Assembly (NCBI RefSeq): GCF_050632385.1
Contig: NZ_CP192599.1
Span: forward strand, 4,154,001 to 4,218,000
Source of the DNA: Humitalea sp050632385
GTDB lineage: Bacteria; Pseudomonadota; Alphaproteobacteria; Acetobacterales; Acetobacteraceae
Length of the DNA: 64,000 nucleotides
Direction: 5' to 3'
A program made the position numbers and the translations under genes. Below, piece by piece: positions 1-7,822 of this stretch (positions are counted from its first letter, which is position 1; the number at the start of each line of letters is the position of its first letter). The notes under the pieces were generated by a model. The model searched no databases and was not told where the DNA came from. It was given only the letters and a program-made list of their open reading frames with translations.

Positions 1-5
1 GGTTG

Positions 6-24
6 ACCCCGCGCTGGCGGGGGT
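6..24. promoter_or_regulatory. Dyad element copy A, upstream of lysozyme gene
   Basis: An inverted repeat with arms at 6-12 and 17-24 (ACCCCGC, 4-nt spacer, GCGGGGGT). It ends 36 nt before the ATG at 61. The same dyad recurs at 7766 and 21978 at almost the same distance from a start codon. No Shine-Dalgarno sequence lies before the ATG. Copies A and B also share CGCGCGCGATGGTC just before the start. The role is inferred: operator or activator site of a phage late promoter, or a leader hairpin. Confidence 0.5.
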
Positions 25-60
25 AATCCGGCCCGCCATGCGCGCGCGATGGTCCGCGCC

Positions 61-633
61 ATGCCCATCATCGTCACCGATCCCTTCATCAGCGCCTTCG
101 CCCATGTGATCGGCGAGGAGGCTGGCTTCGTGGACCACCCGCGCGATCCAGGCGGGGCGACCAACCTCGGCGTGTCGCTGCGCTACGCCAAGTCCAAGGG
201 GCGCGTCCTCGATCTCGACCATGATGGCGACGTCGATGTGAACGACATCCGCCTGGTCACGCTGGACGATGCACGGGCACTGTATCGGCAGGATTTCTGG
301 TTGCCCGCCGGCTGCCATTGGTTGCCGGAGCCCCTGGCGCTGGTGGTCTTCGACAGCGCCGTGAACTGCGGCGCCGGCCGCGCCGCGCGATGGTTGCAGA
401 CAGCGCTGCGCGTGACGGCCGATGGCGTCGTCGGCCCGCGCACCATCGCCGTGGCGCAGGGCCTGGTCCCCGCCGGCCTGCTGGTCGAAGCCATCGCCGA
501 CGTGCTGGCCGCACGCAATCTGCACAACGTGACGACCGGCGAATGGGCGACCTTCGGCCTGGGCTGGTCGCGCCGCCTCTTCCGCCTGGCGATGGCCGCC
601 CAGACCTTGATCCCCGAAGGACCTGCCGCATGA
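61..633 (+). CDS. Phage endolysin, GH108 (TtsA-type) muramidase
   Basis: A 190-residue protein of the glycoside hydrolase 108/DUF847 type that cleaves peptidoglycan for host lysis. The family signature is near the N-terminus: a catalytic Glu in GEEAGF (about residues 18-23), then DHPRDPGGATNLGVS. The C-terminal half resembles the peptidoglycan-binding domain usual for this family (VTADGVVGPRT). No signal peptide is visible, so export would need the neighbouring holin or another route. The start at 61 is preferred over the in-frame ATG at 49. In the related leader at 21978-22031 the corresponding upstream ATG is out of frame, so only the second ATG is conserved. It overlaps the next gene by an ATGA and opens the late region, as lys does in Mu. 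Confidence 0.85.
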   Translation: MPIIVTDPFISAFAHVIGEEAGFVDHPRDPGGATNLGVSLRYAKSKGRVLDLDHDGDVDVNDIRLVTLDDARALYRQDFWLPAGCHWLPEPLALVVFDSAVNCGAGRAARWLQTALRVTADGVVGPRTIAVAQGLVPAGLLVEAIADVLAARNLHNVTTGEWATFGLGWSRRLFRLAMAAQTLIPEGPAA

Positions 634-953
634 CCGAAGCCCTGACACAGGCTGCCATTCTGATCCTGGTCGCGCTGATTGGGCTGATCGCCCAGAAACT
701 CGTCGCCTGGATCGACAAGCAGACCGATGTCAGTACCCGCGAGTTCCTCCATGGGCTCTTCGACCTGGTGCTCGATGCGGCGATCGAGAAGATCGGCGGG
801 CTTAAGGGCGGCAAACTCACGCGCGAGGAGGCGATCTCCTACGCCGCGACCTATGTGGTGCATTCCGCCCCGGATGCGCTGCGCCGCTTCAACATGGACC
901 CCGAGCGATTGCGTGAGGTGCTGGACCTGCGCCTGACCACGCGTGGGCATTGA
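630..953 (+). CDS. Holin-like small membrane protein
   Basis: A 107-residue protein with one strong N-terminal membrane segment (about residues 7-25, AAILILVALIGLIAQKL) and a charged, probably cytoplasmic C-terminal part. Its position directly after the endolysin, sharing ATGA with it, and this architecture fit LLH-type (superfamily 6) phage holins, which let the endolysin reach or activate at the envelope. The assignment rests on context and topology; no diagnostic residue pattern is visible. It could instead be a generic Mu gp23/24-position protein. Confidence 0.5.
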   Translation: MTEALTQAAILILVALIGLIAQKLVAWIDKQTDVSTREFLHGLFDLVLDAAIEKIGGLKGGKLTREEAISYAATYVVHSAPDALRRFNMDPERLREVLDLRLTTRGH

Positions 954-1158
954 TGTGCCGGACGACGCGGACCGCGCCATGGCGCTGGCTGATGCTGATC
1001 GCGATGCTGCCATTGCCCGCCGTCGCCGACCTGCCACCGGCGAGGCTGCCGAGGCCTGCGAACTTTGCGATGCACAGATCCCCGCCGCGCGCCGCCTGGC
1101 GGTACCGGGTGTTCGGCTGTGCGTTGCCTGCCAAGGTCGAATGGAGAATGTGCGGTGA
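943..1158 (+). CDS. TraR/DksA-type C4 zinc-finger protein
   Basis: A 71-residue protein starting at GTG 943 and overlapping the previous gene. The C-terminal half carries CELC...CVAC, a four-cysteine zinc ribbon of the TraR/DksA kind. Small members of this family are common at this place in Mu-like prophages and resemble TraR, which binds the RNA polymerase secondary channel. The N-terminal half has DADRDAA-type acidic residues, in the position of the DksA acidic tip. Direct action on polymerase is inference. It is translationally coupled to the next gene (GTGA overlap at 1155). Confidence 0.7.
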   Translation: MGIDVPDDADRAMALADADRDAAIARRRRPATGEAAEACELCDAQIPAARRLAVPGVRLCVACQGRMENVR

Positions 1159-1493
1159 TCAGTTTCGAATGGCGCGACCTCGCCTGGATGGTCGCCGTCG
1201 CTGTCGCGCTGGGCGGTCTTTTGCTCGCCTTCCTGCGCTTCAAGCTGGCGGGTGACTTCGCGCCCCGGGCCGATCTCGTCCTGGTGCAGGGCCGGATCAG
1301 CATCGTCGAAACGCGTCTCGCGCAAGTGCCATCGCACGACGATCTGCGTGGCCTGCAGGCGCGCGTCGCAGGGTTGGAGACGGGGGTCGCGGTGGTCGGC
1401 GAGAAGGTCAACAGCCTCGGCGACATCATGCGGCGCGTCGAACACCAGACGAACCTGCTGGTGACGCATCAGATCAACGGGGGGTCATCCTGA
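1155..1493 (+). CDS. DUF2730 family phage protein (Mu gp25 position)
   Basis: A 112-residue protein. An N-terminal transmembrane helix (about residues 7-24, LAWMVAVAVALGGLLLAF) is followed by a predicted coiled coil rich in heptad Leu/Val (DLRGLQARVAGLETGVAVV). This layout and its place between the zinc finger and gp26 match the DUF2730 family in Mu-like phages. Function is unknown; a lysis role (spanin- or antiholin-like) is possible because it sits in the lysis block. The start is GTG 1155, which overlaps the upstream stop. Confidence 0.7.
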   Translation: MISFEWRDLAWMVAVAVALGGLLLAFLRFKLAGDFAPRADLVLVQGRISIVETRLAQVPSHDDLRGLQARVAGLETGVAVVGEKVNSLGDIMRRVEHQTNLLVTHQINGGSS

Positions 1494-1801
1494 TGAGCGG
1501 CTTCGCCAGGCTGCAGGCCGAAGACCGTCGCCTGACCATCCTGCGCACCCTGGCCGAAGATGCCGGCCGGCGCGCGAACGAATTCATCCTGAAGCGCGTG
1601 CTGAAGGCGATCGGCCACGATGTCTCGCGCGACGTGCTGCGCGCCGAGTTGGCCTGGCTGCTGGAGCACCGGCTGATCCGCATCGAGCGCCTGCATGACG
1701 AGGCGGGCGCCGAATTCCAGATTGCCGTGCTGACCGAGGATGGCGAGGACGTCGCTGGCGGCCGGCCGCACACGGGCGTCGCCCGGCCCGTGGCGCGGTA
1801 G
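1493..1801 (+). CDS. Mu gp26-like winged-helix phage protein
   Basis: A 102-residue protein of the VpaChn25_0724 / Mu gp26 type. The sequence reads as a compact helical winged-helix fold (LTILRTLAEDAGRRANEF, then DVLRAELAWLLEHRLIRIE), resembling ArsR-like DNA-binding domains. It lies between DUF2730 and DUF3486, as in Mu. Its exact role in the virion cycle is not established. The ATG at 1493 overlaps the stop of the previous gene. Confidence 0.7.
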   Translation: MSGFARLQAEDRRLTILRTLAEDAGRRANEFILKRVLKAIGHDVSRDVLRAELAWLLEHRLIRIERLHDEAGAEFQIAVLTEDGEDVAGGRPHTGVARPVAR

Positions 1802-2338
1802 ATGCCGCGCCCTTCCTCGGTCCAGAAGCTGCCGGAGGAAGTCCGTGGCCTGATCGGCGCCCTGCGGGAGAACGGCCGCACGCTGGATGAAATCCTGGCC
1901 AAGCTGCGCGAGATGCTGGCGGACGATGACGTGCCGTCGCGCTCCGCCCTCGGCCGCCACATCAAGGGCATGGCCCATCTCGGCGAACGCATGCGCAAGG
2001 CGCGCGAGATCTCCGAAAGCCTCCGCCAGAAACTTGGCGTGGGGGAGGAGCGCACGGCCGCGCTCAATATCGAGCTGCTGCATGCCGCCGTGCTGGACAT
2101 CTTCCTCGACGCGGATGAGGGGGAACCGGTCAGCCTCGAAAAGATGGGCGAGCTTGCCAAGATCGTCCGCGCCTTGGCGACGGCGCGGAAGGCCGATGCC
2201 GACACGACGCTCAAGATCCGCACCGCCGCCCTGGCCGATGCCGCCAAGGCGGCCGAGGGCGCCGGAAAGGCAGCCGGACTGACCGCTGCCACCATCGAGA
2301 CGATCAAGGCCCGCATCATGGGCGTGAAGGCCGGCTGA
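1802..2338 (+). CDS. DUF3486 protein, Mu gp27-like terminase small subunit candidate
   Basis: A 178-residue protein with the DUF3486 start PRPSSVQKLPEEVRGLI followed by a helix-turn-helix-like segment (TLDEILAKL...PSRSALGRHIKGM). Mu gp27 is the member of this family next to the terminase and is considered the DNA-recognition (small) subunit. It abuts gp26 exactly (stop at 1801, start at 1802) and its stop overlaps the ATG of the large terminase, so co-translation is likely. The terminase role is family knowledge; the DNA-binding residues are my reading. Confidence 0.75.
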   Translation: MPRPSSVQKLPEEVRGLIGALRENGRTLDEILAKLREMLADDDVPSRSALGRHIKGMAHLGERMRKAREISESLRQKLGVGEERTAALNIELLHAAVLDIFLDADEGEPVSLEKMGELAKIVRALATARKADADTTLKIRTAALADAAKAAEGAGKAAGLTAATIETIKARIMGVKAG

Positions 2339-3876
2339 TGCCGCTCGACGCGCCCCTCCTGCCCGAGGTCTTCCTGCCCTACCAGCAGGATCTAATGGCG
2401 AGCGTCTCGCACCATGCCGTCACGGTGGCAGAGAAGTCGCGGCGTACGGGCTTCACCTGGGCCGTGGCCGCGGTCGCGGCATTGACGTCCGCCGCGCAGG
2501 CCGATGCGGAAGGCATGGACGTCTTCTACATGGGTTATGAGAAGGACATGACCCGCGAGTTCATCGACTATGTCGGTGACTGGGGAAAAGAGTTCCAGCT
2601 TGCCGCCTCGGGTGTCGAAGAGTTCGTCTGGAAGAACCCCGACAAGGCCGATGACGAGATCGGCGCCTTCCGCATCACCTTCGCCAGCGGCTTCGAGGTC
2701 GTGGCGCTGCCAAGCGTGGCGCGTGCCCTGCGCGGCAAGCAGGGGCTGGTCATCATCGACGAGGCCGCCTTCGTCGATGATCTGGAAGCCGTCCTGAAGG
2801 CCGCCATGGCGCACCTGATCTGGGGCGGCAAGGTGGTCATCCTCTCGACCCATAATGGCGAGGCGAACGCCTTCAACGCCCTGGTCAACGACATTCGCGG
2901 CGGGCGTGCCGATTACAATCTGCTCCGATGCACGTTCGAGGACGCGATCGGGCAAGGGCTCTATGAGCGGGTCTGCCTCCGCACCGGCCAAGCGCCGACC
3001 GAGGAAGGCAAGGCGGCTTGGAAGGCGCAAATCGAAAAGCAGTATCGGCACAACGCCGATGAGGAGCTGCACGTCATTCCGTCGCCGCTGTCCGGCACCT
3101 GGTTGCCGGGCGTGCTGATCGAGGCGCGGATGGACCCCAGCATTCCGGTGCTGCGCTGGGCGGCGCCGCCTGGCTTCGTGACCTGGCGGGACGATATCCG
3201 CGCGCGTGACGTCCAGGCCTGGCTGGAGGAGCATGTCGCGCCGCTCCTGGCCACGCTGGATCCGCGCACGCCGCATGCCTTCGGCCAGGACTTCGCCCGT
3301 AAGGTCGACCTGTCCGTCATGTGGCCACTGGCGATCGGGCGCGACCTGGTGCGCCGCACGCCGTTTGTCCTCGAACTGCGCAACATGCCGTACAGCCAGC
3401 AGCAGCAGGTCCTGCGCTTCATCTGTGATCGGCTGCCGCTGCTTCGGGCCATCGCGCTGGATGCCACGGGCAACGGCATGGCGCATGCGGAGGCCGCCGC
3501 AGATCGCTACGGCAGCCGCGTCCTCCAGGTGATGATGACCGAGCCCTGGTATCGGGAGTTCATGCCGCCGCTGAAGACAGCCTTCGAAGACGCCATGATC
3601 ACGATACCGAAGGACCGTGACATCGAGACGGATTTTCGGATGGCCCGCCTGGTGCGTGGCGTTCCGCGTATCCCGGAGCGCACGCAGGACGACAGCGGGC
3701 AGCGCCACGGTGATGCCCCCATCGCCTGCGCCCTGGCCCTGATGGCGAGCAAGGCCGCCCCTGAGGCCTATGCCTACGAGCCGGTGCTCGACCCAACATC
3801 ACGCGGCCACGCCGGTGCAACCCACGACGACGACATGCGCCCGCGCGGCACATTGCGCGGAAGGATTATGGCCTGA
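2338..3876 (+). CDS. Terminase large subunit, Mu gp28-like
   Basis: A 512-residue packaging motor. The N-terminal ATPase has a Mu-type Walker A region, EKSRRTGFTW (about residues 33-42), and a Walker B with catalytic Glu, LVIIDEAAFVDD (about 137-148). The ATP-coupling segment VVILSTHNGE follows. The C-terminal half carries the RNase-H-like nuclease pattern (FGQDFARKVDLSVMWP and ALDATGNG with acidic residues). Length and architecture match Mu-like terminases. It packages phage DNA by headful, and in Mu-like phages this takes flanking host DNA. It is followed by the portal gene with a one-base overlap. Confidence 0.9.
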   Translation: MPLDAPLLPEVFLPYQQDLMASVSHHAVTVAEKSRRTGFTWAVAAVAALTSAAQADAEGMDVFYMGYEKDMTREFIDYVGDWGKEFQLAASGVEEFVWKNPDKADDEIGAFRITFASGFEVVALPSVARALRGKQGLVIIDEAAFVDDLEAVLKAAMAHLIWGGKVVILSTHNGEANAFNALVNDIRGGRADYNLLRCTFEDAIGQGLYERVCLRTGQAPTEEGKAAWKAQIEKQYRHNADEELHVIPSPLSGTWLPGVLIEARMDPSIPVLRWAAPPGFVTWRDDIRARDVQAWLEEHVAPLLATLDPRTPHAFGQDFARKVDLSVMWPLAIGRDLVRRTPFVLELRNMPYSQQQQVLRFICDRLPLLRAIALDATGNGMAHAEAAADRYGSRVLQVMMTEPWYREFMPPLKTAFEDAMITIPKDRDIETDFRMARLVRGVPRIPERTQDDSGQRHGDAPIACALALMASKAAPEAYAYEPVLDPTSRGHAGATHDDDMRPRGTLRGRIMA

Positions 3877-5462
3877 TGGCTGTCTACGGTCCCGATGGCC
3901 TGGTGATCCCGGCCGCCGACATCGCCCGCCTGCGGGAGGACAAGGCCGGCCCGACGCTGAGCGGGGTGCGCTCCCCCATCTCCGGTCATCCGGCCGAGGG
4001 GCTGACACCGCATCGCCTCGCCGCGATCCATCGCGCCGCGGCCCTGGGCGACGCCCTCTCGTATCTCGAACTGGCCGAAGATATCGAGGAGCGCGACCTG
4101 CACTATTCCGGCGTGCTCGGCACCCGCAAGCGCTCCGTCGCGCAATTGCCGATGACGGTAGAAGCCGCCTCCGACGACCCGAACCACGTCAAGCACGCCG
4201 ACTTCCTGCGCGCCTGGTTGCGCGAAGGCGTGCTGGAGGCGGCGCTGTTCGACCTGCTGGACGGGGTTGGCAAAGGCTTTTCGGTGCTGGAGATCATGTG
4301 GCGTACCGAGCCCGGCGCCTTCCTGCCGGAGGCCCTGCTCTGGCGCCCGCAGCGCTATTTTGAGGTGTCGCGCGAGGATGGCGACACGCTGGCGCTGCGC
4401 GAGGCGACGGGGCTGGAGCCGCTGGCGCCACACAAATTCATCGTGCATCGCCACCCATCCAAATCCGGACTGATGCTGCGCTCCGGCCTCGCGCGCCTCG
4501 CGTCCTGGGCCTGGATGTACAAGGCGTTCACCTTGCGCGATTGGGCAGTGTTCACCCAGAACTTTGGCCAGCCGATGCGCCTTGGCAGGTATGGGCCAGG
4601 GGCGTCGGACGAGGATCGCCGCACCTTGTGGCGCGCCGTCGCCAATATCGCCGGTGATTGCGCCGCGATTGTGCCCAAGGACATGGAGATCGAGTTCGTC
4701 GAGGTGAAGGGCCTGGCCGCCACCACCGACAATTACGAACGCCGCGCCGATTGGTTCGACCGCCAGGTCAGCAAGGCCGTCCTGGGCCAGACCACCACGA
4801 CGGACGCGATCAGCGGCGGCCACGCCGTCGCCAAAGAGCACCGCCTGGTGCAGGAAGACATCGAGCGGGCGGACGCGCGCCTCGCCTCCAGCACGCTCAC
4901 GCGCCAGCTTGCGCACACCATCATCGCCTTCAACTTCGGGCCGCAGAAAGCCTATCCCTCCATCCGCGTTGGACGGTCGGACGAGGTGCCGCTGCCAATC
5001 GTTATCGAGGCGCTGAAGGGCCTTGTGCCGCTTGGCCTGCGGGTCGAGGCATCGGAGGTGCGCGATCGCCTCGGCTTCTCGGAACCATCCGAGGGCGAAG
5101 GCACCGATGTGCTGGGCCTGCTGCGCGCCGCCCCGCCGCCGCCCGCGCCCGAACCGCCGCCCAGCCTGAACGCGATGCGCCGGCTGCTGACCTCCCGCCA
5201 CGCCACCCAGCCCGATCCCGACCTGGTCGAGGCAATGGTGACCCGGCTTGCGCGTGACGCGGAGGGCGCGATGGCCGGCCTGACCGGCGCGATCGAGGCG
5301 GAGTTCGCCGCCGCCAGTGATTTGCCGGACCTGCTGGAGCGTATCACCAGGCTGTCGCTGTCGCCTGAAGATCTGGCGCGCGCCATGGGCCGCGCGATGG
5401 CGATCGCCCACCTGGCCGGGGAGGCCGCCGTGCTGGATGAGCTGCGCACCCGCCAGCCGTGA
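3876..5462 (+). CDS. Portal protein, DUF935 (Mu gp29)
   Basis: A 528-residue protein of the DUF935 family, the Mu-type portal that forms the dodecameric DNA gate of the capsid. Typical stretches include HRLAAIHRAAALGDALSYLE (about 44-63), the core around YLELAEDIEERDLHYSG, and the segment with QVSKAVLGQTTTTD. It lies between terminase and the MuF head protein, as in Mu. A proline-rich stretch (about residues 423-431, PPPPAPEPPP) separates a C-terminal helical region. The stop overlaps the GTG of the next gene. Confidence 0.9.
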   Translation: MAVYGPDGLVIPAADIARLREDKAGPTLSGVRSPISGHPAEGLTPHRLAAIHRAAALGDALSYLELAEDIEERDLHYSGVLGTRKRSVAQLPMTVEAASDDPNHVKHADFLRAWLREGVLEAALFDLLDGVGKGFSVLEIMWRTEPGAFLPEALLWRPQRYFEVSREDGDTLALREATGLEPLAPHKFIVHRHPSKSGLMLRSGLARLASWAWMYKAFTLRDWAVFTQNFGQPMRLGRYGPGASDEDRRTLWRAVANIAGDCAAIVPKDMEIEFVEVKGLAATTDNYERRADWFDRQVSKAVLGQTTTTDAISGGHAVAKEHRLVQEDIERADARLASSTLTRQLAHTIIAFNFGPQKAYPSIRVGRSDEVPLPIVIEALKGLVPLGLRVEASEVRDRLGFSEPSEGEGTDVLGLLRAAPPPPAPEPPPSLNAMRRLLTSRHATQPDPDLVEAMVTRLARDAEGAMAGLTGAIEAEFAAASDLPDLLERITRLSLSPEDLARAMGRAMAIAHLAGEAAVLDELRTRQP

Positions 5463-6964
5463 CCGCCGCCGCGACCTTGGGCGCCATCAGCCTGCCGCCG
5501 GCGGAGGCGATCGCGTTCTTCCTGCAGAAGACCAACACCACCTCGGCGCATTGGACCGATGTCTGGCGCACCGCGCATAGCCGGCAATTCATGGTGGCGG
5601 GGGCGGCGACCGAGGCGCTGGTCAGCGACTTCCGCACCGCCATCCAGAAGGCGATCGAGCAGGGGACCACCCTGGCCGAATTCCGCGGCGATTTCGATGG
5701 CATCGTGGAGACACACGGCTGGGCCTACAACGGCGCCCGCGGCTGGCGCACCCGCATCATCTACGAGACCAACCTGTCGACGGCCTACGCCGCCGGGCGC
5801 CACGCCCAGATGGTGCAGCCCGAGACCGTCGCGGCCTTCCCATACTGGCAATATGTCCATTCGGGCGCCCTGCATCCGCGCCTGCAGCACAAGCAGTGGA
5901 ACGGCCTGACGCTGCGCGCGACGGATGCTTTCTGGAAGTCGCACTACCCGCCGAACGGCTGGCGCTGCGGCTGCCGTGTCGAACCGCAGTCCGGCCGCGA
6001 CCTGGCGCGGCAGGGCCGCCACGGGCCGGACGCGGCCCCGCCGATCGAGACCCGCCCCTGGACCAATCCGCGCACCGGCGTGACCAGCCAGGTGCCGGTC
6101 GGGATCGACCCGGGCTTCGACTATAATCCGGGCGAGGCCTGGTCGGGGCCGGCGCCGGTGCCGCCAGGCACGCGCCCGCCACCCGCAGGCTGGGCGCCGC
6201 CACCGCCGGTGATGCCGCCGACACCAGGCGTGTCGAATGCGGAGTTCGAGGCCCTGCTGCGGCGGGCGGAGGCGAAGGTCGGCATCGCTTCGCCGCCGCC
6301 GGCGCCCTTCGTGGATCTGCCGCCACCGCCTCGCAGGCCGCCGCCGACACCGCCTGCCGGTCCGGACCGTGGCTTGATCACCGTGCCGATCGTCGAGCCC
6401 GGTGATCCTCCCGCCGCCGGCGGGCCGCCGCCACCCCTTCGGGCGCGCGTTGCCTCGCCGCAGCGGTTCGCCCGCTGGCTTGGTGAGGCGCAGGGTGACA
6501 AGGCCCGCGCGCCTGCACCCATCGTGGTGGGCAACATCGACCGCCTGACCACCCTGGCCCTGCGCCGCAACGGCGGCCAATCCAGCATTGCCAGCAGGAC
6601 CGTCGTGATCCAGCCGGATAAGTATCGGCGGATCGCCGGCAAGGATGCCCGGATCAGCAAGGCATCGGGCATGCAGGTGGCGCTCGCCCCTGCCGACATC
6701 GCGCGGCTGCCGGAGATCCTGGCGAACCCGCTGGCGGTGTTCCGCCAGGTGGATAACGGCAACCTCGTCTACGTGTTCCGCCCGGCTGGCGGGGATGATG
6801 GCAGGGTCGGCAAGCTGGTGATCGCGCTGGATCGCACGGTCACGGTGCGGGGCGGAGATGCGGCGCGTCGTAAGGTCACGGCGGCGTCGGTGATTAGCGG
6901 CGGGCTGACGACGCCGCAGGCACTGCGCCCGGAGATGTTCACGCTGTTGCAGGGAGGGTTGTAG
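5459..6964 (+). CDS. Mu gp30/F-like minor head protein with C-terminal PBECR-type nuclease domain
   Basis: A 501-residue protein starting at GTG 5459. Residues about 1-210 are the Phage_Mu_F head-morphogenesis domain (GWRTRIIYETNLSTAYAAGR, then a WRCGCRV motif). A long proline-rich linker (about 215-310) follows, with repeated PPPP tracts. The last 150 residues (from about PIVVGNIDRLTTLALRR) form a separate alpha/beta domain. It resembles the phage Barnase-EndoU-ColicinE5/D-RelE-like (PBECR) nuclease toxins found at MuF C-termini. MuF fusions can carry effectors into the capsid and on into the next host. The head domain is certain; the toxin family is an inference from architecture and sequence style. 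Confidence 0.8.
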   Translation: MTAAATLGAISLPPAEAIAFFLQKTNTTSAHWTDVWRTAHSRQFMVAGAATEALVSDFRTAIQKAIEQGTTLAEFRGDFDGIVETHGWAYNGARGWRTRIIYETNLSTAYAAGRHAQMVQPETVAAFPYWQYVHSGALHPRLQHKQWNGLTLRATDAFWKSHYPPNGWRCGCRVEPQSGRDLARQGRHGPDAAPPIETRPWTNPRTGVTSQVPVGIDPGFDYNPGEAWSGPAPVPPGTRPPPAGWAPPPPVMPPTPGVSNAEFEALLRRAEAKVGIASPPPAPFVDLPPPPRRPPPTPPAGPDRGLITVPIVEPGDPPAAGGPPPPLRARVASPQRFARWLGEAQGDKARAPAPIVVGNIDRLTTLALRRNGGQSSIASRTVVIQPDKYRRIAGKDARISKASGMQVALAPADIARLPEILANPLAVFRQVDNGNLVYVFRPAGGDDGRVGKLVIALDRTVTVRGGDAARRKVTAASVISGGLTTPQALRPEMFTLLQGGL

Positions 6965-7088
6965 CCAGGAAGGGAGCGCAACGCCCTTCACCAAAGTCCC
7001 GCTACCAGGGCGGGATGTTCGGCCACGAAACGACACCGTGGACCTGGCTACTGCCGCAACATAACCATCCCCACTGAGGATTTCCAGT

Positions 7089-7598
7089 ATGGCCGGTGCC
7101 ACCCTTTCCGCCCGCTTCGACGACGGCCAGGTGCGCCGCGCCTTCGTGGTGCTGGCGGCGATGGGCCGCGATCGCGGCGTGCTGGCGGCGATGGGCGTGG
7201 GCCTGGCCCGCAACACACGGCGGCGCTTCGACGCGGCGCAGGATCCTGACGGGCGCGCCTGGGCGCCGCTGAACCCCGCCTACGCCGCCGTGAAGAAGGG
7301 TTCTGGCATCCTGCGCGACAGCGCCATGCGGGGAGGCCTGCAGGGCAGCATCACCTCCGCCGTCGAGGGGCGGTCCGTCGTCGTGGGCTCGAACAAGATC
7401 TACGCGGCCGTGCATCAGTTCGGCGCGACGATCACGGCCAAGAAATCGCCGACCCTCGCATTCCGGCTGGGCACCGCGCTCGTCCGGCCGCGATCGGTCA
7501 CCATCCCCGCGCGCCCCTATCTCGGCTTCTCGACACGCGATGAGGAGACGGTGCGGGAGGTGGCCTTCGACGCGCTGCGGCGGGCGATGGGCGGCTGA
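7089..7598 (+). CDS. Virion morphogenesis protein, Mu gpG-like
   Basis: A 169-residue protein of the phage virion morphogenesis family (Mu gpG, P2 gpS-like), which acts in tail completion or head-tail joining. The typical pattern is RRFDAAQDPDGRAWAPLNP (about residues 45-63) followed by AAVHQFGATI and a C-terminal IPARPYLGFS. It is preceded by GAGGA at good distance from ATG 7089. The 124-nt gap before it contains a weak hairpin (arms 6996-7001 and 7009-7014). This is one of the few gaps in the structural operon. Confidence 0.85.
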   Translation: MAGATLSARFDDGQVRRAFVVLAAMGRDRGVLAAMGVGLARNTRRRFDAAQDPDGRAWAPLNPAYAAVKKGSGILRDSAMRGGLQGSITSAVEGRSVVVGSNKIYAAVHQFGATITAKKSPTLAFRLGTALVRPRSVTIPARPYLGFSTRDEETVREVAFDALRRAMGG

Positions 7599-7670
7599 CG
7601 CCGGTCCAGATCGGGGGCGCTTGCGCAGCCATGGATTTTAAGAGGGAATAAGAGGCCTAAGAATGGGGTT

Positions 7671-7688
7671 GGGCGGGTTTTCCCGCCC
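7671..7688. terminator. GC-rich hairpin between gpG and protease genes
   Basis: A perfect 7-bp stem GGGCGGG / CCCGCCC at 7671-7677 and 7682-7688 with a TTTT loop. There is no long T-run after it, so it may be an attenuator or processing hairpin as much as a terminator. It lies in a 200-nt gap before dyad copy C, which suggests a transcription-unit border between the head-gene block and the protease block. Confidence 0.4.
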
Positions 7689-7765
7689 GTTACGTCCAAC
7701 CGGGGCCGCCGACCGACGCCCCCCCCCACACGCCCGCCTGTGTGGCCGCGCGCGACCGGCGCCGC

Positions 7766-7784
7766 ACCCCGCGACAGCAGGGGT
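7766..7784. promoter_or_regulatory. Dyad element copy C, upstream of protease gene
   Basis: ACCCCGC (7766-7772), spacer GACA, GCAGGGGT (7777-7784), followed by CAATT as in copy B. The element ends 38 nt before ATG 7823, which has no Shine-Dalgarno sequence. Mu has a C-dependent late promoter (PI) upstream of the protease gene I, so this is the expected place for a late control site. The match to the other two copies is direct; the role is inferred. Confidence 0.5.
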
Positions 7785-7822
7785 CAATTCCCGCCGCGTG
7801 AGCCGCGACAGTGCCAGTCGCA

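Noticed and set aside
4952..7216. A 754-codon minus-strand open frame across the portal and MuF genes
   Set aside because: No recognisable domain, Arg-rich composition, and lies wholly opposite two certain phage genes.
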